Notes: a model not told the origin generated them from the sequence alone. Positions 49,096 through 59,596 are shown, counted from the first letter of the stretch. The stretch: DNA of 64,000 nt from Aeromonas allosaccharophila (GCF_000819685.1 NZ_CDBR01000040.1:1-64000), one strand, 5' to 3'. Numbers and translations: made by a program.

Positions 49096-50298
49096 ATGAG
49101 TAAGCTGGTTCTTGTTCTTAACTGTGGCAGCTCTTCCCTGAAGTTTGCTGTCATTGACGCAACCACCGGTGATGACCTGCTGTCCGGCCTGGCCGAGTGC
49201 TTCAACCTCGACGACGCCCGCATCAAGTGGAAACTGCATGGCGAGAAAGGCAGTGCCGATCTGGGCGCAGGTGCCGCTCACCAGGAAGCACTGGACTTCA
49301 TCGTCAACAAGATCCTGCCGCTCAATCCGGAACTGGCCAAGAACCTGATCGCCATCGGTCACCGTGTTGTTCACGGTGGCGAGCGCTTCACCTCTTCCGT
49401 TGTCATCTGCGAAGACGTGATTGCCGGTATCGAAGCAGCTGTGCCTTACGCTCCGCTGCACAACCCGGCTCACCTGATCGGTATTCGTGAAGCGCGCCGC
49501 GTATTCCCTGCGCTGGCTGACAAGAACGTGGCCGTATTCGACACCGCGTTCCACCAGTCCATGCCGGAAGAAGCCTTCCTGTACGCCCTGCCGTACAAGC
49601 TCTACAAAGAGAACGGCATCCGTCGCTACGGCGCCCACGGCACCAGCCACTACTACATCAGCCTGGAAGCTGCCAAGCAGCTGAACAAGCCGGTTGAAGA
49701 GCTGAACATCATCAACTGCCACCTGGGCAACGGCGGTTCCGTCTGCGCCATCAAGAACGGCAAGTCTGTCGATACTTCCATGGGTCTGACCCCGCTGGAA
49801 GGCCTGGTCATGGGTACCCGCTCCGGCGATCTGGACCCGGCCATCATCTTCTTCCTGCACGACAAGCTGGGCATGAGCGTTGCCGATATCAACACCATGC
49901 TGACCAAAGAGTCCGGCCTGCTGGGTCTGACCGAAGTGACCTCCGACTGCCGTTTCGTTGAAGACAACTACGACAGCAAAGAAGAAGCCAAGCGTGCCAT
50001 GGACGTTTACTGCTACCGCCTGGCCAAGTACATCGGTGCCTACGCCGCCGCCATGGATGGTCGTCTGGACGCCGTCGTCTTCACCGGTGGTATCGGTGAA
50101 AACTCCGCACCTATCCGTGAAATCACCCTGAACAAGCTGGGTCTGCTGGGCTTTGACGTCGATCACGACGCCAACCTGAAGGCTCGTTTTGGCAAGGGCG
50201 GCGAGATCACCAAGGCCGGTTCTACCAAGGCCCTGGTTATCCCGACCAATGAAGAGTGGGTGATTGCCCACGACGCGCTGGAACTGGTCGGCGCTTAA
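49096..50298 (+). CDS. ackA: Acetate kinase
   Basis: A 400-aa ASKHA-fold kinase. It converts acetate and ATP to acetyl phosphate and ADP, reversibly. It shows the two signatures [16 protein letters not shown] (residues 5-20) and [14 protein letters not shown], with [11 protein letters not shown] and [14 protein letters not shown]. It forms the overflow and fermentation acetate pathway with pta, 74 bases downstream; a terminator-like hairpin lies between the two. Confidence 0.97.
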   Translation: MSKLVLVLNCGSSSLKFAVIDATTGDDLLSGLAECFNLDDARIKWKLHGEKGSADLGAGAAHQEALDFIVNKILPLNPELAKNLIAIGHRVVHGGERFTSSVVICEDVIAGIEAAVPYAPLHNPAHLIGIREARRVFPALADKNVAVFDTAFHQSMPEEAFLYALPYKLYKENGIRRYGAHGTSHYYISLEAAKQLNKPVEELNIINCHLGNGGSVCAIKNGKSVDTSMGLTPLEGLVMGTRSGDLDPAIIFFLHDKLGMSVADINTMLTKESGLLGLTEVTSDCRFVEDNYDSKEEAKRAMDVYCYRLAKYIGAYAAAMDGRLDAVVFTGGIGENSAPIREITLNKLGLLGFDVDHDANLKARFGKGGEITKAGSTKALVIPTNEEWVIAHDALELVGA

Positions 50299-50315
50299 TT
50301 GACGCAGTAACCTCG

Positions 50316-50340
50316 AGGCCGCCCACCAGGGCGGCCTTTT
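50316..50340 (+). terminator. Hairpin between ackA and pta
   Basis: AGGCCGCCC (50316-50324), loop ACCA, GGGCGGCCT (50329-50337), then a short T-run. A strong stem but few Ts, so partial termination is likely. Confidence 0.7.
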
Positions 50341-50372
50341 CCTGATCCCAAAAAATGAACAAGGGGTATAAA

Positions 50373-52535
50373 GTGGCACGCACTATTATGCTTATCCCGG
50401 TCGGCACTGGTGTCGGCGTAACTTCCGTGAGTCTTGGCGTTGTTCGCGCTATGGAACGTCACGGGGTCAATGTCAGCTTCTTCAAACCGGTTGCCCAGCC
50501 GCGTCCGGGTGAAACCGGTACCGAGCGCTCTACCGCCGTTATCCGCGCAGCTGCCAACATCAATCCGCCCGAGCCGTTCGCCCTCTCCTACGCCGAGAAC
50601 ATGATCAGCGCCAGCAACACCGACATCCTGCTGGAAGAGATCGTGGCCCGCTTCGAAGAGCACGTGAAAACCAGCGGTGCCGAAGTGCTGGTTGTCGAAG
50701 GTATGGTGCCGACCGACAAGCAGCCCTTTGCCAACAAGCTGAACTACGACGTTGCCAAGGCACTGGACGCTGACATGGTATTCGTGACCCATCCGGGCCA
50801 TGACTCCAGCCAGAAGCTGAAAGAGCGCATCGAGCTGGCCTGCTCCAACTTCGGTGGTGTCAACAACCCCCGTATCGTAGGTTGCGTGATCAACAAGGTG
50901 GGTGCACCGGTTGACGAGCACGGCGTAACCCGCCCTGATCTGACCGAGATGTTCGAGGCGCATCACCATGCGTCTGACGCCGCCCACAACCTGGAAGTGC
51001 TGCAAGTGTTCGGCAAGAGCCCGCTGCGCATCCTGGGCTGCATCCCGTGGAACACCCAGCTGATCGCCCCGCGCGCCAAAGATCTCGCCAAGCATCTGGC
51101 GGCCAAGATCCTGAACAAGGGCGAGCTGGACAGCCGTCGCCTGCAGACCGTGACCTTCTGTGCCCGCTCTATCCACAACATGATCGAGCACTTCCGTCCG
51201 GGCAGCCTGCTGGTGACCTCTGGTGACCGTTCCGACGTTATCGTCTCCGCCTGCCTAGCCGCCATGAACGGCGTCAAGCTGGGCGCGCTGCTGCTGACCG
51301 GTAACTACCATCCTGAACCGCAAGTGATGGCCCTGTGCCAACAGGCGATGGCTACCGGCCTGCCGATCATGATCACCGGCACCAACACCTGGCAGACCGC
51401 CGTCAGCCTGCAGAACTTCAACGTCGATATCCCGGAAGATGACCGCGAGCGGATCGAACTGGTGCAGGACTATGTGGCTGGCCACATCGACAAGCACTGG
51501 ATCGAGTCGCTGACTGTCAGCTCTACCCGTTCCCGTCGTCTGAGCCCGCCGGCGTTCCGTTATCAGCTGACCGAGCTGGCCCGCCATGCCAACAAGCGTG
51601 TTGTGCTGCCGGAAGGCGACGAGCCGCGCACCATCAAGGCTGCCGCCATCTGTGCCGAGCGTGGCATCGCCCGCCCGGTGCTGCTGGGCAACCCGGAAGA
51701 GATCCGTCGTGTCGCCGAGCAGCAGGGTGTGGTACTGACCGATCGCGTCGAGATCATCGATCCGGTTGTGGTACGCGAGCGCTATGTGCCGCGTCTGGTC
51801 GAGCTGCGCAAGAACAAGGGCATGACCGAAGTGGTTGCCCGCGAACAGCTGGAAGACAACGTGGTACTGGGTACCATGATGCTGGAGCGCAATGAAGTTG
51901 ACGGCCTGGTATCCGGCGCGGTGCACACCACTGCCAATACCATCCGTCCGCCGATGCAGATCATCAAGACTGCCCCGGGCTCTTCCCTGATCTCCTCCAT
52001 CTTCTTCATGCTGCTGCCTGACCAGGTACTGGTCTACGGTGACTGCGCGATCAACCCGGATCCGACTGCCGAGCAGCTGGCCGAGATCGCCATCCAGTCC
52101 GCCGACTCTGCCGCCGCGTTCGGCATCGAGCCGCGTGTAGCCATGATCTCCTACTCTACCGGCACCTCTGGCGCCGGTGCCGATGTAGAGAAAGTGCGTG
52201 AAGCGACCGAGCTAGCCAAGGCCAAGCGCCCCGACCTCATCATCGACGGTCCGCTGCAGTACGACGCGGCCATCATGGAGAACGTGGCCAAGTCCAAGGC
52301 ACCGAACTCACCGGTTGCCGGTAAAGCCACCGTGTTCGTGTTCCCTGACCTGAACACCGGTAACACCACTTACAAGGCGGTACAGCGTTCTGCTGATCTG
52401 GTCTCCATCGGCCCGATGCTGCAAGGCATGCGCAAGCCGGTCAACGACCTGTCCCGTGGCGCTCTGGTTGACGACATCGTCTACACCATCGCTCTGACCG
52501 GTATCCAGGCAGCTCAGGCTGACGAACAAGCTTAA
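50373..52535 (+). CDS. pta: Phosphate acetyltransferase
   Basis: A 720-aa three-part Pta of the enterobacterial type. The N-terminal P-loop-like domain starts [21 protein letters not shown], a DRTGG-like middle domain follows, and the C-terminal catalytic PTA_PTB domain begins near [16 protein letters not shown] (about residue 410). It interconverts acetyl-CoA and acetyl phosphate. The start is taken as GTG at 50373, preceded by AAGGGG with 6-base spacing and aligning with the E. coli start; the ATG at 50355 lies upstream of that ribosome binding site. Confidence 0.95.
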   Translation: MARTIMLIPVGTGVGVTSVSLGVVRAMERHGVNVSFFKPVAQPRPGETGTERSTAVIRAAANINPPEPFALSYAENMISASNTDILLEEIVARFEEHVKTSGAEVLVVEGMVPTDKQPFANKLNYDVAKALDADMVFVTHPGHDSSQKLKERIELACSNFGGVNNPRIVGCVINKVGAPVDEHGVTRPDLTEMFEAHHHASDAAHNLEVLQVFGKSPLRILGCIPWNTQLIAPRAKDLAKHLAAKILNKGELDSRRLQTVTFCARSIHNMIEHFRPGSLLVTSGDRSDVIVSACLAAMNGVKLGALLLTGNYHPEPQVMALCQQAMATGLPIMITGTNTWQTAVSLQNFNVDIPEDDRERIELVQDYVAGHIDKHWIESLTVSSTRSRRLSPPAFRYQLTELARHANKRVVLPEGDEPRTIKAAAICAERGIARPVLLGNPEEIRRVAEQQGVVLTDRVEIIDPVVVRERYVPRLVELRKNKGMTEVVAREQLEDNVVLGTMMLERNEVDGLVSGAVHTTANTIRPPMQIIKTAPGSSLISSIFFMLLPDQVLVYGDCAINPDPTAEQLAEIAIQSADSAAAFGIEPRVAMISYSTGTSGAGADVEKVREATELAKAKRPDLIIDGPLQYDAAIMENVAKSKAPNSPVAGKATVFVFPDLNTGNTTYKAVQRSADLVSIGPMLQGMRKPVNDLSRGALVDDIVYTIALTGIQAAQADEQA

Positions 52536-52914
52536 TCAGCTCTAGCCTGAAAAAACCGATCACAAAGGCTGCTCACCCCAGGTGAGCAGCCTTTTTTATT
52601 GGTTCTCTTTTGAAGACCAGTGAAAGATGCCATCCGCACCGTGTTGCGCAGAATAATATCATCCGGCACCTCAACAACGGTTTGAGCAGAGCGTCTCGGG
52701 GACGTGTGCTCGTCAAATCAAAGATGCATCTGAAATACATTCCAGATCATAAGGTTGGCTATACGGCGGCATTCATGGCGGAGCGCTTATAGCAAATCCG
52801 CCACCATCGGCATGAGAATTTGACCTGTCAGAAGTTGCAGTGAAAAAGACCCGTTCGATACGCTATTTCTCAAAGTGCCCACTCGGCACAATCCAACATC
52901 ATGGAGGAATGGAA
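52536..52914. other. Intergenic region after pta
   Basis: Apart from the pta terminator (52565-52597) nothing was recognised. A 60-codon frame at 52610-52792 needs a TTG start, has no ribosome binding site and resembles no protein I know. TTTGACCTGTCAG at 52819-52831 shares a 12-base stretch with the ackA upstream region (48939-48950), without clear meaning. Confidence 0.45.
52565..52597 (+). terminator. Terminator after pta
   Basis: A 13-bp stem AAGGCTGCTCACC (52565-52577) with its complement (52581-52593), loop CCA, followed by a T-run. Confidence 0.93.
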
Positions 52915-53238
52915 ATGCTGATGAAGAAACTCTCTGCAGTCATGCTGCTGGCCTGCTTGCCCCTGTTCAGCCAACCCGTGCTGGCAGCGGAGAAAACTGC
53001 GCCCAAGCAGACCACCACAACCACAGCCGCCGCCAAGGAGGACGGCAAACTGAATATCAATACCGCCACCCTTGCCGAACTCACCAACCTGAAAGGGATT
53101 GGCGACAAGAAGGCACAAGCCATCGTCGACTATCGGGAAAAACAGGGAAAGTTCACCTCGGTCGATCAGCTGGCGGATGTCAATGGCATTGGCCCGGCTA
53201 CACTGGAAGCCAACAGGGATATGATAATAGTCAAATAA
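52915..53238 (+). CDS. ComEA-like helix-hairpin-helix protein
   Basis: A 107-aa exported protein. The signal peptide (LMKKLSAVMLLACLPLFSQP) ends near VLAAEK. A Thr/Ala-rich linker follows, then the helix-hairpin-helix pair LNINTATLAELTNLKGIGDKKAQAIVDYR and FTSVDQLADVNGIGPATLEAN (about 46-105). The fold binds double-stranded DNA. In naturally transformable relatives this periplasmic ComEA pulls in DNA, so a competence role is possible. GGAGG (52903-52907) favours 52915. It stands alone, 95 bases before galU. Confidence 0.88.
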   Translation: MLMKKLSAVMLLACLPLFSQPVLAAEKTAPKQTTTTTAAAKEDGKLNINTATLAELTNLKGIGDKKAQAIVDYREKQGKFTSVDQLADVNGIGPATLEANRDMIIVK

Positions 53239-53333
53239 TGTCGAATGGATCAGTTACAAATGGGGCAGCCGGTGGATGCCCCATTTTTCTTGGAGTATGA
53301 TTGCCGCACTTTAATCCCGCTGGATAGTTTTCT

Positions 53334-54245
53334 ATGAAAAAGACTCCTCTTGTTGTTCGCAAGGCCGTGCTCCCGGTAGCCGGTCTGGGTACCCGCATGT
53401 TGCCAGCCACCAAGGCCATCCCGAAAGAGATGCTACCGGTGGTCGACAAACCGCTGATCCAGTATGTGGTGCGCGAAGCCATCGCCGCTGGGATCAAGGA
53501 GATCATTCTGGTCACCCACTCAAGCAAGAACTCCATCGAAAACCACTTCGACAAGAGCTTCGAGCTAGAAGCGACCCTCGAGAAGCGGGTCAAGCGCCAG
53601 CTGCTGGAAGAGGTGCAACAGATCTGCCCGAAAGACGTCACCATCATGCACGTCCGCCAGGGCGAGGCCAAAGGGCTGGGTCATGCGGTCCTCTGCGCCC
53701 GTCCCCTGATCGGTGACAACCCCTTCGCCGTGCTGCTGCCGGATGTACTGATCGACGAGGTTGCCAGCAACCTTAAGCAGGACAACCTGGCCGAGATGGT
53801 GCACATGTTCGAAGAGAACCAGATCAGCCAGATCATGGTGGAAGCGGTGCCCGAGAGCGAAGTGGACAAGTACGGCATCGCCGATATCAAGGGTGAAGCG
53901 CTGAGCGAGGGGATGTCCCTGCCGATGCAGGCTATTGTCGAGAAGCCGCCCCGTGACGAAGCCCCCTCCAATCTGGCGGTGGTGGGTCGTTACGTCCTCT
54001 CCTCCAATATCTGGCCGCTGCTGGAGAAGACCCCGGCCGGTGCCGGTGACGAGATCCAGCTGACCGACGCCATCGCCATGCTGATGGAGCAGGAACAGGT
54101 CAACGCCTACTTCATGAAAGGCAAGAGCCACGATTGCGGCAGCAAGCTTGGCTACATGAAAGCCAATGTGGAATATGCCGTGCGCCATCAGGAGCTGAAC
54201 GGTGAATTCATCGGCTGGCTGAAGCAGTTCGTCAAGCAGTTGTAA
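53334..54245 (+). CDS. galU: UTP-glucose-1-phosphate uridylyltransferase
   Basis: A 303-aa nucleotidyltransferase. It makes UDP-glucose for LPS core, capsule and osmoprotectants. It shows [30 protein letters not shown] (about 11-40), [15 protein letters not shown] and [21 protein letters not shown]. Together with galE (17.0 kb) it feeds UDP-galactose formation. Ends in the terminator at 54279-54305. Confidence 0.97.
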   Translation: MKKTPLVVRKAVLPVAGLGTRMLPATKAIPKEMLPVVDKPLIQYVVREAIAAGIKEIILVTHSSKNSIENHFDKSFELEATLEKRVKRQLLEEVQQICPKDVTIMHVRQGEAKGLGHAVLCARPLIGDNPFAVLLPDVLIDEVASNLKQDNLAEMVHMFEENQISQIMVEAVPESEVDKYGIADIKGEALSEGMSLPMQAIVEKPPRDEAPSNLAVVGRYVLSSNIWPLLEKTPAGAGDEIQLTDAIAMLMEQEQVNAYFMKGKSHDCGSKLGYMKANVEYAVRHQELNGEFIGWLKQFVKQL

Positions 54246-54278
54246 TCGCTGATAAATCTGTTTTTTATAGAAGTATTC

Positions 54279-54305
54279 AAGGAGCATCAAATGATGCTCC
54301 TTTTT
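54279..54305 (+). terminator. Terminator after galU
   Basis: AAGGAGCATCA (54279-54289) and TGATGCTCCTT (54292-54302) form an 11-bp stem with a 2-base loop; Ts follow. Confidence 0.9.
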
Positions 54306-54458
54306 CATTTGCGCAACAAAAAATCAATCAATAGTAAATAAACTCTCAGCAAATCATAATGTTGTAATTTATTCACGCATGCTCTATAAGGATTGAGGCG
54401 TGTTTCTCGCCCTTGCAGAAAAAACTCAAAAAAATATAAGACACAGGTGGAAGTTCCA

Positions 54459-55856
54459 ATGAATAACCCGTCAAAAGGGACCTTTTTAGGTCACCCTAAA
54501 GGGCTTTTTTTGCTCTTTAGTACCGAACTGTGGGAGAGATTCTCCTATTACGGCATGCGTGCCGTGCTGGTGCTCTATCTGACCGACCTGACTGCCAACG
54601 GCGGTCTGGGCTGGAGTCAGGCAGATGCCCTCAAACTCTACGGTATCTATACCGGTCTGGTTTATATTACTCCGCTGATCGGCGGCTGGCTGGCTGACAG
54701 CTTCCTGGGTCAACGTCGCGCCATCCTGATCGGTGCCGTGCTGATGGCCGCAGGTCAGTTCACCCTGGCACTGCCCCACGCCATGTTCCCGGATATGGTC
54801 AACACCATGTTCTACGCCGGCCTCGCGCTGCTGATCGTGGGTAACGGCCTGTTCAAACCGAACATCTCCACCATGGTGGGTGACCTCTATGAAGAGGGCG
54901 ATCACCGCCGTGATGGTGCCTTCACCATCTTCTATATGGGCATCAACCTGGGTTCCCTGCTGGCAGGTGTGATCTGTGGTGCTGCCGCCACCGCCTACGG
55001 CTGGCAAGCTGCCTTCGTCGGCGCCGGTATCGGCATGCTGCTCTCTCTGGTGATCCAGGCCACCATGGCCCAGCGTTTCCTGGGTAACATCGGTCGTGTC
55101 ACTGCCGCCCAGCGTGCTGCAGCCCTGCGTACTACCGAGCAGAAAGCACCGCTGACCAAGCAGGAAGTGGATCGCATCAAGGTCATCCTGGTGCTGGGTC
55201 TGTTCACCATCATCTTCTGGGCCGGTTTCGAGCAGGCAGGTGGTCTGATGAACCTCTACACCCAGGAGTATACCGACCGCATGATCGGCAGCTTCGAAGT
55301 GCCGACTGCCTGGTTCCAGTCCCTGAACCCCTTCTTCATTATCACTCTGGCCCCGATCGTGGCAGCCATCTGGATCAAGCTCGGCAAGAAAGAGCCGAAC
55401 TCTCCGGTCAAGTTCGCCATGGGTCTGCTGTTCCTGGCTGTCGGCTTCCTGTTCATGATCGGTGCCGTGCTGCAGCAAGGTGGTGACCAGACCGTCAAGA
55501 CCTCCATGTTCTGGCTGGTTGGCGCTTACCTGTTCCACACCCTGGGCGAGCTCTGCCTCTCCCCGATCGGCCTCTCCATGGTGACCAAACTGGCTCCGCT
55601 GCGTCTGGCCTCCCTGATGATGGGTGCCTGGTTCGGCTTCGTTGCCCTGGCCAACTATGCAGCCGGCTTTATCGGCTCCTTCGTGGGTGAAGCGGGCCCG
55701 ATCGCCATCTTCGGTGGCATCGCCCTGGCTGCGTTACTGAGCGCCCTGATCCTGCTGACCATGGCCAACCGCCTGGTTTACTGGATGCACGGTGCCGAAG
55801 GCCCGGCCAAAGAGCCGCAAGCTCAAGAGAAGAAACTGCACTCCGCCGCCGTCTAA
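54459..55856 (+). CDS. Proton-dependent oligopeptide transporter (POT/PTR family)
   Basis: A 465-aa inner-membrane transporter with about 12-14 membrane helices. The N-terminal POT signature is STELWERFSYYGMRAVLVLYLT (ExxERFxYYG, residues 15-36). The second PTR2 signature region is FTIFYMGINLGSLLAGVICG. It imports di- and tripeptides with protons. It resembles the DtpA/DtpB/YdgR type, but the paralogue cannot be chosen. The start at 54459 follows AGGTGGAAG; the preceding AT-rich 150 bases probably contain the promoter. Confidence 0.93.
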   Translation: MNNPSKGTFLGHPKGLFLLFSTELWERFSYYGMRAVLVLYLTDLTANGGLGWSQADALKLYGIYTGLVYITPLIGGWLADSFLGQRRAILIGAVLMAAGQFTLALPHAMFPDMVNTMFYAGLALLIVGNGLFKPNISTMVGDLYEEGDHRRDGAFTIFYMGINLGSLLAGVICGAAATAYGWQAAFVGAGIGMLLSLVIQATMAQRFLGNIGRVTAAQRAAALRTTEQKAPLTKQEVDRIKVILVLGLFTIIFWAGFEQAGGLMNLYTQEYTDRMIGSFEVPTAWFQSLNPFFIITLAPIVAAIWIKLGKKEPNSPVKFAMGLLFLAVGFLFMIGAVLQQGGDQTVKTSMFWLVGAYLFHTLGELCLSPIGLSMVTKLAPLRLASLMMGAWFGFVALANYAAGFIGSFVGEAGPIAIFGGIALAALLSALILLTMANRLVYWMHGAEGPAKEPQAQEKKLHSAAV

Positions 55857-55870
55857 ACGGTCAGGATTGT

Positions 55871-55906
55871 AAAAAACAGACAGGGCGCCCAGCGGGCGCC
55901 CTGTTT
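55871..55906. terminator. Bidirectional terminator between the POT gene and rssB
   Basis: CAGGGCGCCC (55881-55890), loop AGC, GGGCGCCCTG (55894-55903), with an A-run before and TTT after. Confidence 0.85.
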
Positions 55907-55930
55907 GCTTTGGCCTGCTGTCAGGCGGCA

Positions 55931-56902
55931 TCAGTGATGGCGTACCTGCACATCCAGCGATCCGCCGCTGTCGCTACGAAACTGCAGGGCAAACGGTTCA
56001 TGCCAACTGCGCTTGTGCAGGGCGTAATGGCTGCTGCGCATCAGACCAAGGGGCAAGCCACCGGAGCGCATCAACCAGTGGGGAGAGGTGAGCCCGGCGT
56101 TGGCAAACACCAGCCCATCGTGCTGATCAAACAGCAGCGCCGCCATGGCAAAAGAGTGACGTAACCCGGACGCCATCAGCTGATGGTTGAGGTAGTCGAG
56201 CAACCGGTGCGGCTGGCTTAGCAAACGGCTCTCGTTTTGCTGAAACTGGCGGTAGGGGACGTTCATCAAGGAACGCACCAAGGCCCCGCAAAATGCCGCA
56301 TCCGTTCCCATGATCGGCAGCTCCATCACCAGCACCAGCAGTTTGTCCTCAACTTTAAAGGTATCGGGAATGAACAGATGGCCCAACCCCTTGAACGTAA
56401 CCTGCCAGGGGCCCCACTCCTGCAAGCCCGGCGGTTTAAGCCCCGCCAGCAGTCGGCTGGCCGCCTTGTCGTGGGCACTGAAGTAGTCGATATGATCCAT
56501 CAGCTCCAGCTGCTGCGCCCGATTGGCGCTGCCGTTGAGGCACTGTTCGATGCTGCGCTCGACCAGTGCATAATCCTCCAGCGGCTTGAGCAGGTAATCC
56601 CGCGCACCGGCGCGCAAGGCGCTGGCGACCGCCTCCATGGTGCTCTGGGCCGAAATGACGATAACCGGAATATGGGGATAGCGTGCAGAGAGGCAGGCGA
56701 TCACCTCGAGACCATCCATATTGGGCATATTGAGATCGCACAGCACCACGTCGGGATGATAGAGGGCCGCCGCCGATATCCCCTCAATCCCATCCTCCGC
56801 CTGAAACACCGCTGCCCCGTCCCGTGCGAGGTAACTCACTAACGAGTGGCGAAAAACAGCTTCGTCCTCCACCACCAGGATCCGTAGCCCGGCTTTTGGC
56901 AT
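55931..56902 (-). CDS. rssB: RssB-like response regulator
   Basis: A 323-aa protein. The N-terminal receiver (about 6-122) has the acidic pocket in VVEDEAVF and acceptor Asp56 (VVLCDLNMPNMDG). The C-terminal half is a degenerate PP2C-like domain (DKLLVLVMELPIMGTDAAFCGALVRSLM). AASRLLAGLKPP aligns with the same position in E. coli RssB, the adaptor that delivers sigma-S to ClpXP. Degenerate or active PP2C regulators such as HsbR are the alternative. The ATG at 56902 is used; a TTG 24 bases upstream is possible. Confidence 0.8.
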   Translation of the reverse strand: MPKAGLRILVVEDEAVFRHSLVSYLARDGAAVFQAEDGIEGISAAALYHPDVVLCDLNMPNMDGLEVIACLSARYPHIPVIVISAQSTMEAVASALRAGARDYLLKPLEDYALVERSIEQCLNGSANRAQQLELMDHIDYFSAHDKAASRLLAGLKPPGLQEWGPWQVTFKGLGHLFIPDTFKVEDKLLVLVMELPIMGTDAAFCGALVRSLMNVPYRQFQQNESRLLSQPHRLLDYLNHQLMASGLRHSFAMAALLFDQHDGLVFANAGLTSPHWLMRSGGLPLGLMRSSHYALHKRSWHEPFALQFRSDSGGSLDVQVRHH

Positions 56903-57143
56903 CTTGATAAAAACCTTATTAGTCAATTGGTTATTTAAGTAATAAGACTAGACCAAATCGGCTGGAATGCAGCGATTCCTGCGTCAAAAAGAGACTGTTT
57001 ACCCGGCTTTCGATTTCATCACGCGTATTGATGAGGCGATATCCAGACGCCATCTGCCTGACCCAATCCGTTGTCAGCGCCCCCCGCGTCATGACCTCTT
57101 GGCTAGGGGTCAGGATTAACCGGGTCATCACCTCCCGTGCGAA

Positions 57144-57172
57144 TTGTGCAAGCCTGCGCCATAAGGGATAAT
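57144..57172 (+). promoter_or_regulatory. Promoter of dnaT-dnaC
   Basis: TTGTGC (57144-57149), 17 bases, GATAAT (57167-57172). The predicted start near 57179 lies downstream of the ATG at 57171, which supports 57201 as the dnaT start. Confidence 0.55.
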
Positions 57173-57200
57173 GCCCCCATTCCAGCCCGTGAAGAAGACC

Positions 57201-57899
57201 ATGACCCCAGCCGAATACAGCGCCCTTGCCCATCCCAGATTGTCCCATCCGGCTCGCAGTCTCTATACCCTGCAGCTGCGCAGACTGGTGCTGGAAAATC
57301 AGCTGGCCCGGCTCAACTATCCCGAGCTGGGTCGGGCGCTGGCGGTGGTCGACCCGGGCGATCCCTGCGGCTTCTCGTTTCAGGTCAATGCCCGCCAGCT
57401 CACCGAGCTGTTCGATGAACTGATGGAGGCAGGCCTGCTGCAGATCGAGGCGCAGCCCGAGAGTGAGCACTACCATCAGTGTCCATTCCAGTTGCCGCTG
57501 CTGACCCAGAAACTGCGCAGTCCGCTGCCGGAGCGCCCCTTCCAGATGCATCTGCAGTGGCGACCGGATGAGGAGCTGCCCGCCCTCGCCCGCCTGTGCG
57601 GGGTGATCGATGCCAGCTACAGCGAAGAGGATCTGGGGGAGTTTATCGCCTACTGGCTGGGGCGCCCCGAGGTGTTCGACTCCCAGCATCAATGGATGCT
57701 GAAGTTCATTCGTGCCCTCAAGACCCGCCGCTACACCCGTCGCAAACCGATGGAGGTGCAGGGCTACCAGCAGGTGACCCCCGCCCCGGCAGAGGCAGGC
57801 CCGAGCAAGCGGGCCCAACAGATGATCGAAGAGGCCAAGCGGTTGGCCCAACAGCAAATGCAGGAACCCGCGCCGCAGCAGGAGCCGGATAATGATTGA
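57201..57899 (+). CDS. dnaT: Primosomal protein DnaT-like
   Basis: A 232-aa protein. The conserved DnaT single-strand-binding domain is at about 115-185: FQMHLQWRPDEELPALARLCGVIDAS and EEDLGEFIAYWLGRPEVFDSQHQWMLKFIRALK, corresponding to the DWQPDADF... ASFIAYWQ region of E. coli DnaT. The C-terminal tail is Gln/Pro/Glu-rich and low-complexity. DnaT helps PriA/PriB restart replication by loading DnaB with DnaC. An upstream ATG at 57171 is in frame, but probably lies in the promoter. It is followed by dnaC. Confidence 0.87.
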   Translation: MTPAEYSALAHPRLSHPARSLYTLQLRRLVLENQLARLNYPELGRALAVVDPGDPCGFSFQVNARQLTELFDELMEAGLLQIEAQPESEHYHQCPFQLPLLTQKLRSPLPERPFQMHLQWRPDEELPALARLCGVIDASYSEEDLGEFIAYWLGRPEVFDSQHQWMLKFIRALKTRRYTRRKPMEVQGYQQVTPAPAEAGPSKRAQQMIEEAKRLAQQQMQEPAPQQEPDND

Positions 57900-57970
57900 T
57901 AGCAGCCCCCGCCTGCAGGCAAAATCAACCCCCTGTCTACCCATCCCTGATCGAGCAGAAGGAGCATTCC

Positions 57971-58825
57971 ATGACTGACCCGCAAGATCCCCTGCGCCAG
58001 GAGCTGGAAGAGATCGAAGCCAAGCGTAAAAGAATCGCCAAGGCCAAGCAGGACCATCGCGTTCACGATCCCGAGCTGAGCCAGCACGTTGGCGGTCTGC
58101 TGGAGCGCATTCGTCGCCTGCAGCAAGAGACCGGCGGCGGCCAGTATGACTACGAGACCCTGCGCAAGGAGTATGACGCCAAGGCCAACGCCGAGGTGCG
58201 CGAGCTGCAGAAGGCGGCCCGCCAGGAGCGGATCCAGAAGCTGATCGCCCAGGCCGACCTCAACCCCGACTGGGTGTTCGAGAAGATGGACGCCACGGAT
58301 CCCGCACTCCAGTACCCCATCGAAACGGCCCGCTACTTTATCAGCGGCTTCGAGCACTGGGAGAAGAGCGGTGGCGGCTGCATGCTGATTTACGGCGACT
58401 ACGGCACCGGCAAATCGACCCTGGCAGGCGCAGTAGCACACGAGCTGATCGCCCTTCACCAGAAGTCGGTGATCTTCCAGCAGTGGGCCTCCATCGTCGA
58501 TCGGCTGTTCTTCAACGTGATCCCCGATCAGGATGAGCGCAATCAGTACCGCCGCGCGCTGGAAGAGGTGGATCTGTTGATCATCGACGAGGTATCGGCC
58601 AACCGCGCCAAGATGGCGGAGAGCCAGTCCAGCTTCCTCGGCCACCTGCTGCGCCGTCGTCGCAACCTGTCAAAGAGCGTCATCATCATCACCAACCACA
58701 CGCCCCAGAGCCTGCATCAGGCGATCGGTGACTTCAGCTATGAAGCGATCAAGGCGTTCAATCCGGTGGATATCCACCTGAGCGGCCCCAGCCGTCGCCC
58801 CAGTATCGGCAACTACAACGGCTGA
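57971..58825 (+). CDS. dnaC: DnaC-like helicase loader
   Basis: A 284-aa AAA+ ATPase. A charged coiled-coil N-terminus (about 8-95) precedes the ATPase with Walker A YGDYGTGKST (about 139-148), Walker B EVDLLIIDEVSANR and sensor VIIITNH. The C-terminus FNPVDIHLSGPSRRP is of DnaC type. It would load the replicative helicase DnaB at restart sites. AAGGAG seven bases upstream fixes 57971. The dnaT-dnaC pairing supports both calls. Confidence 0.9.
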   Translation: MTDPQDPLRQELEEIEAKRKRIAKAKQDHRVHDPELSQHVGGLLERIRRLQQETGGGQYDYETLRKEYDAKANAEVRELQKAARQERIQKLIAQADLNPDWVFEKMDATDPALQYPIETARYFISGFEHWEKSGGGCMLIYGDYGTGKSTLAGAVAHELIALHQKSVIFQQWASIVDRLFFNVIPDQDERNQYRRALEEVDLLIIDEVSANRAKMAESQSSFLGHLLRRRRNLSKSVIIITNHTPQSLHQAIGDFSYEAIKAFNPVDIHLSGPSRRPSIGNYNG

Positions 58826-58839
58826 TCCTCCCTCGATGC

Positions 58840-58866
58840 GAGTGCGAGTCCTGGCGGCTCGCACTC
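58840..58866 (+). terminator. Hairpin after dnaC
   Basis: GAGTGCGAG (58840-58848) and CTCGCACTC (58858-58866) form a perfect 9-bp stem with a 9-base loop; the following tract is pyrimidine-rich (TCTCCTCCC) rather than pure T. Confidence 0.55.
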
Positions 58867-58960
58867 TCTCCTCCCTGTCAGCTCACAAATAGAAACAACT
58901 CTCATTTACAGCGAGCAAACAAGCCACTAGGCTAGCCCCTTTTGCCAAGGGAGCTCTGCT

Positions 58961-59596
58961 ATGCCAACCACACTGATTTTCGGAGCCAGCCGCGGGCTGG
59001 GCCGCGCCTTTACTCACCACGCCCTGCACGAGGGTCACCGGGTCGTAGCGCTGGTGCGCAGCCCCGGAATGGCCGCCGAATTACGCGAGCTGGGAGTAGA
59101 CGTCATCGAAGGGGATGCGCTGGACTCAGCGGCAGTGCAGCAGGCCTGCCTTGTGGCGGGGCAAGATGCACAGGTCGTCTCGACCCTCGGCAGCTTCCGT
59201 CAGGCAACACCGGTGGACTATCAGGGCAACCGTCATGTGATCGATGCCATGGAGCAGGCGGGCCTGAAACGACTGCTGCTGGTCACCTCCCTCGGCTGTG
59301 GCGACAGCTGGCAATATCTGCCTGAGCGTGCCCGCGCCGCCTTCGGTCACGAGGTGCGCCTCAAGAGTCTGGCGGAGAGCTGGCTGCAAACCAGCGCCCT
59401 CGCGTGGACCATTCTGCGCCCGGCGGGCCTGCAGGATGGCGACGCCACCGGCCGTGCCGAGCTCAGTCAGGGCAAGGAGGTACATGGACTGGTGCGCCGT
59501 ACCGATGTGGCGGCCCAAGGCTTGCGCCTGTTGGCGGATGAGACGGCGGTGGGGCAAATCTACGCTATCGGCGATCCCGCGCTCCAGCGCGGCTAA
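58961..59596 (+). CDS. NAD(P)-binding oxidoreductase (NmrA/SDR-like)
   Basis: A 211-aa Rossmann-fold protein of the atypical SDR (NAD(P)H-binding) group. It has LIFGASRGLGRAFTHHAL (residues 5-22) as dinucleotide loop and ILRPAGLQDGDATGRAEL near 150. There is no YxxxK active site, as usual in NmrA-like members, which sense or reduce with NADPH. Substrate unknown. It stands alone and ends in the terminator at 59638-59669. Confidence 0.85.
   Translation: MPTTLIFGASRGLGRAFTHHALHEGHRVVALVRSPGMAAELRELGVDVIEGDALDSAAVQQACLVAGQDAQVVSTLGSFRQATPVDYQGNRHVIDAMEQAGLKRLLLVTSLGCGDSWQYLPERARAAFGHEVRLKSLAESWLQTSALAWTILRPAGLQDGDATGRAELSQGKEVHGLVRRTDVAAQGLRLLADETAVGQIYAIGDPALQRG

Noticed and set aside
52610-52792. 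60-codon frame after pta
   Set aside because: Requires a TTG start directly after the pta terminator, with no ribosome binding site.
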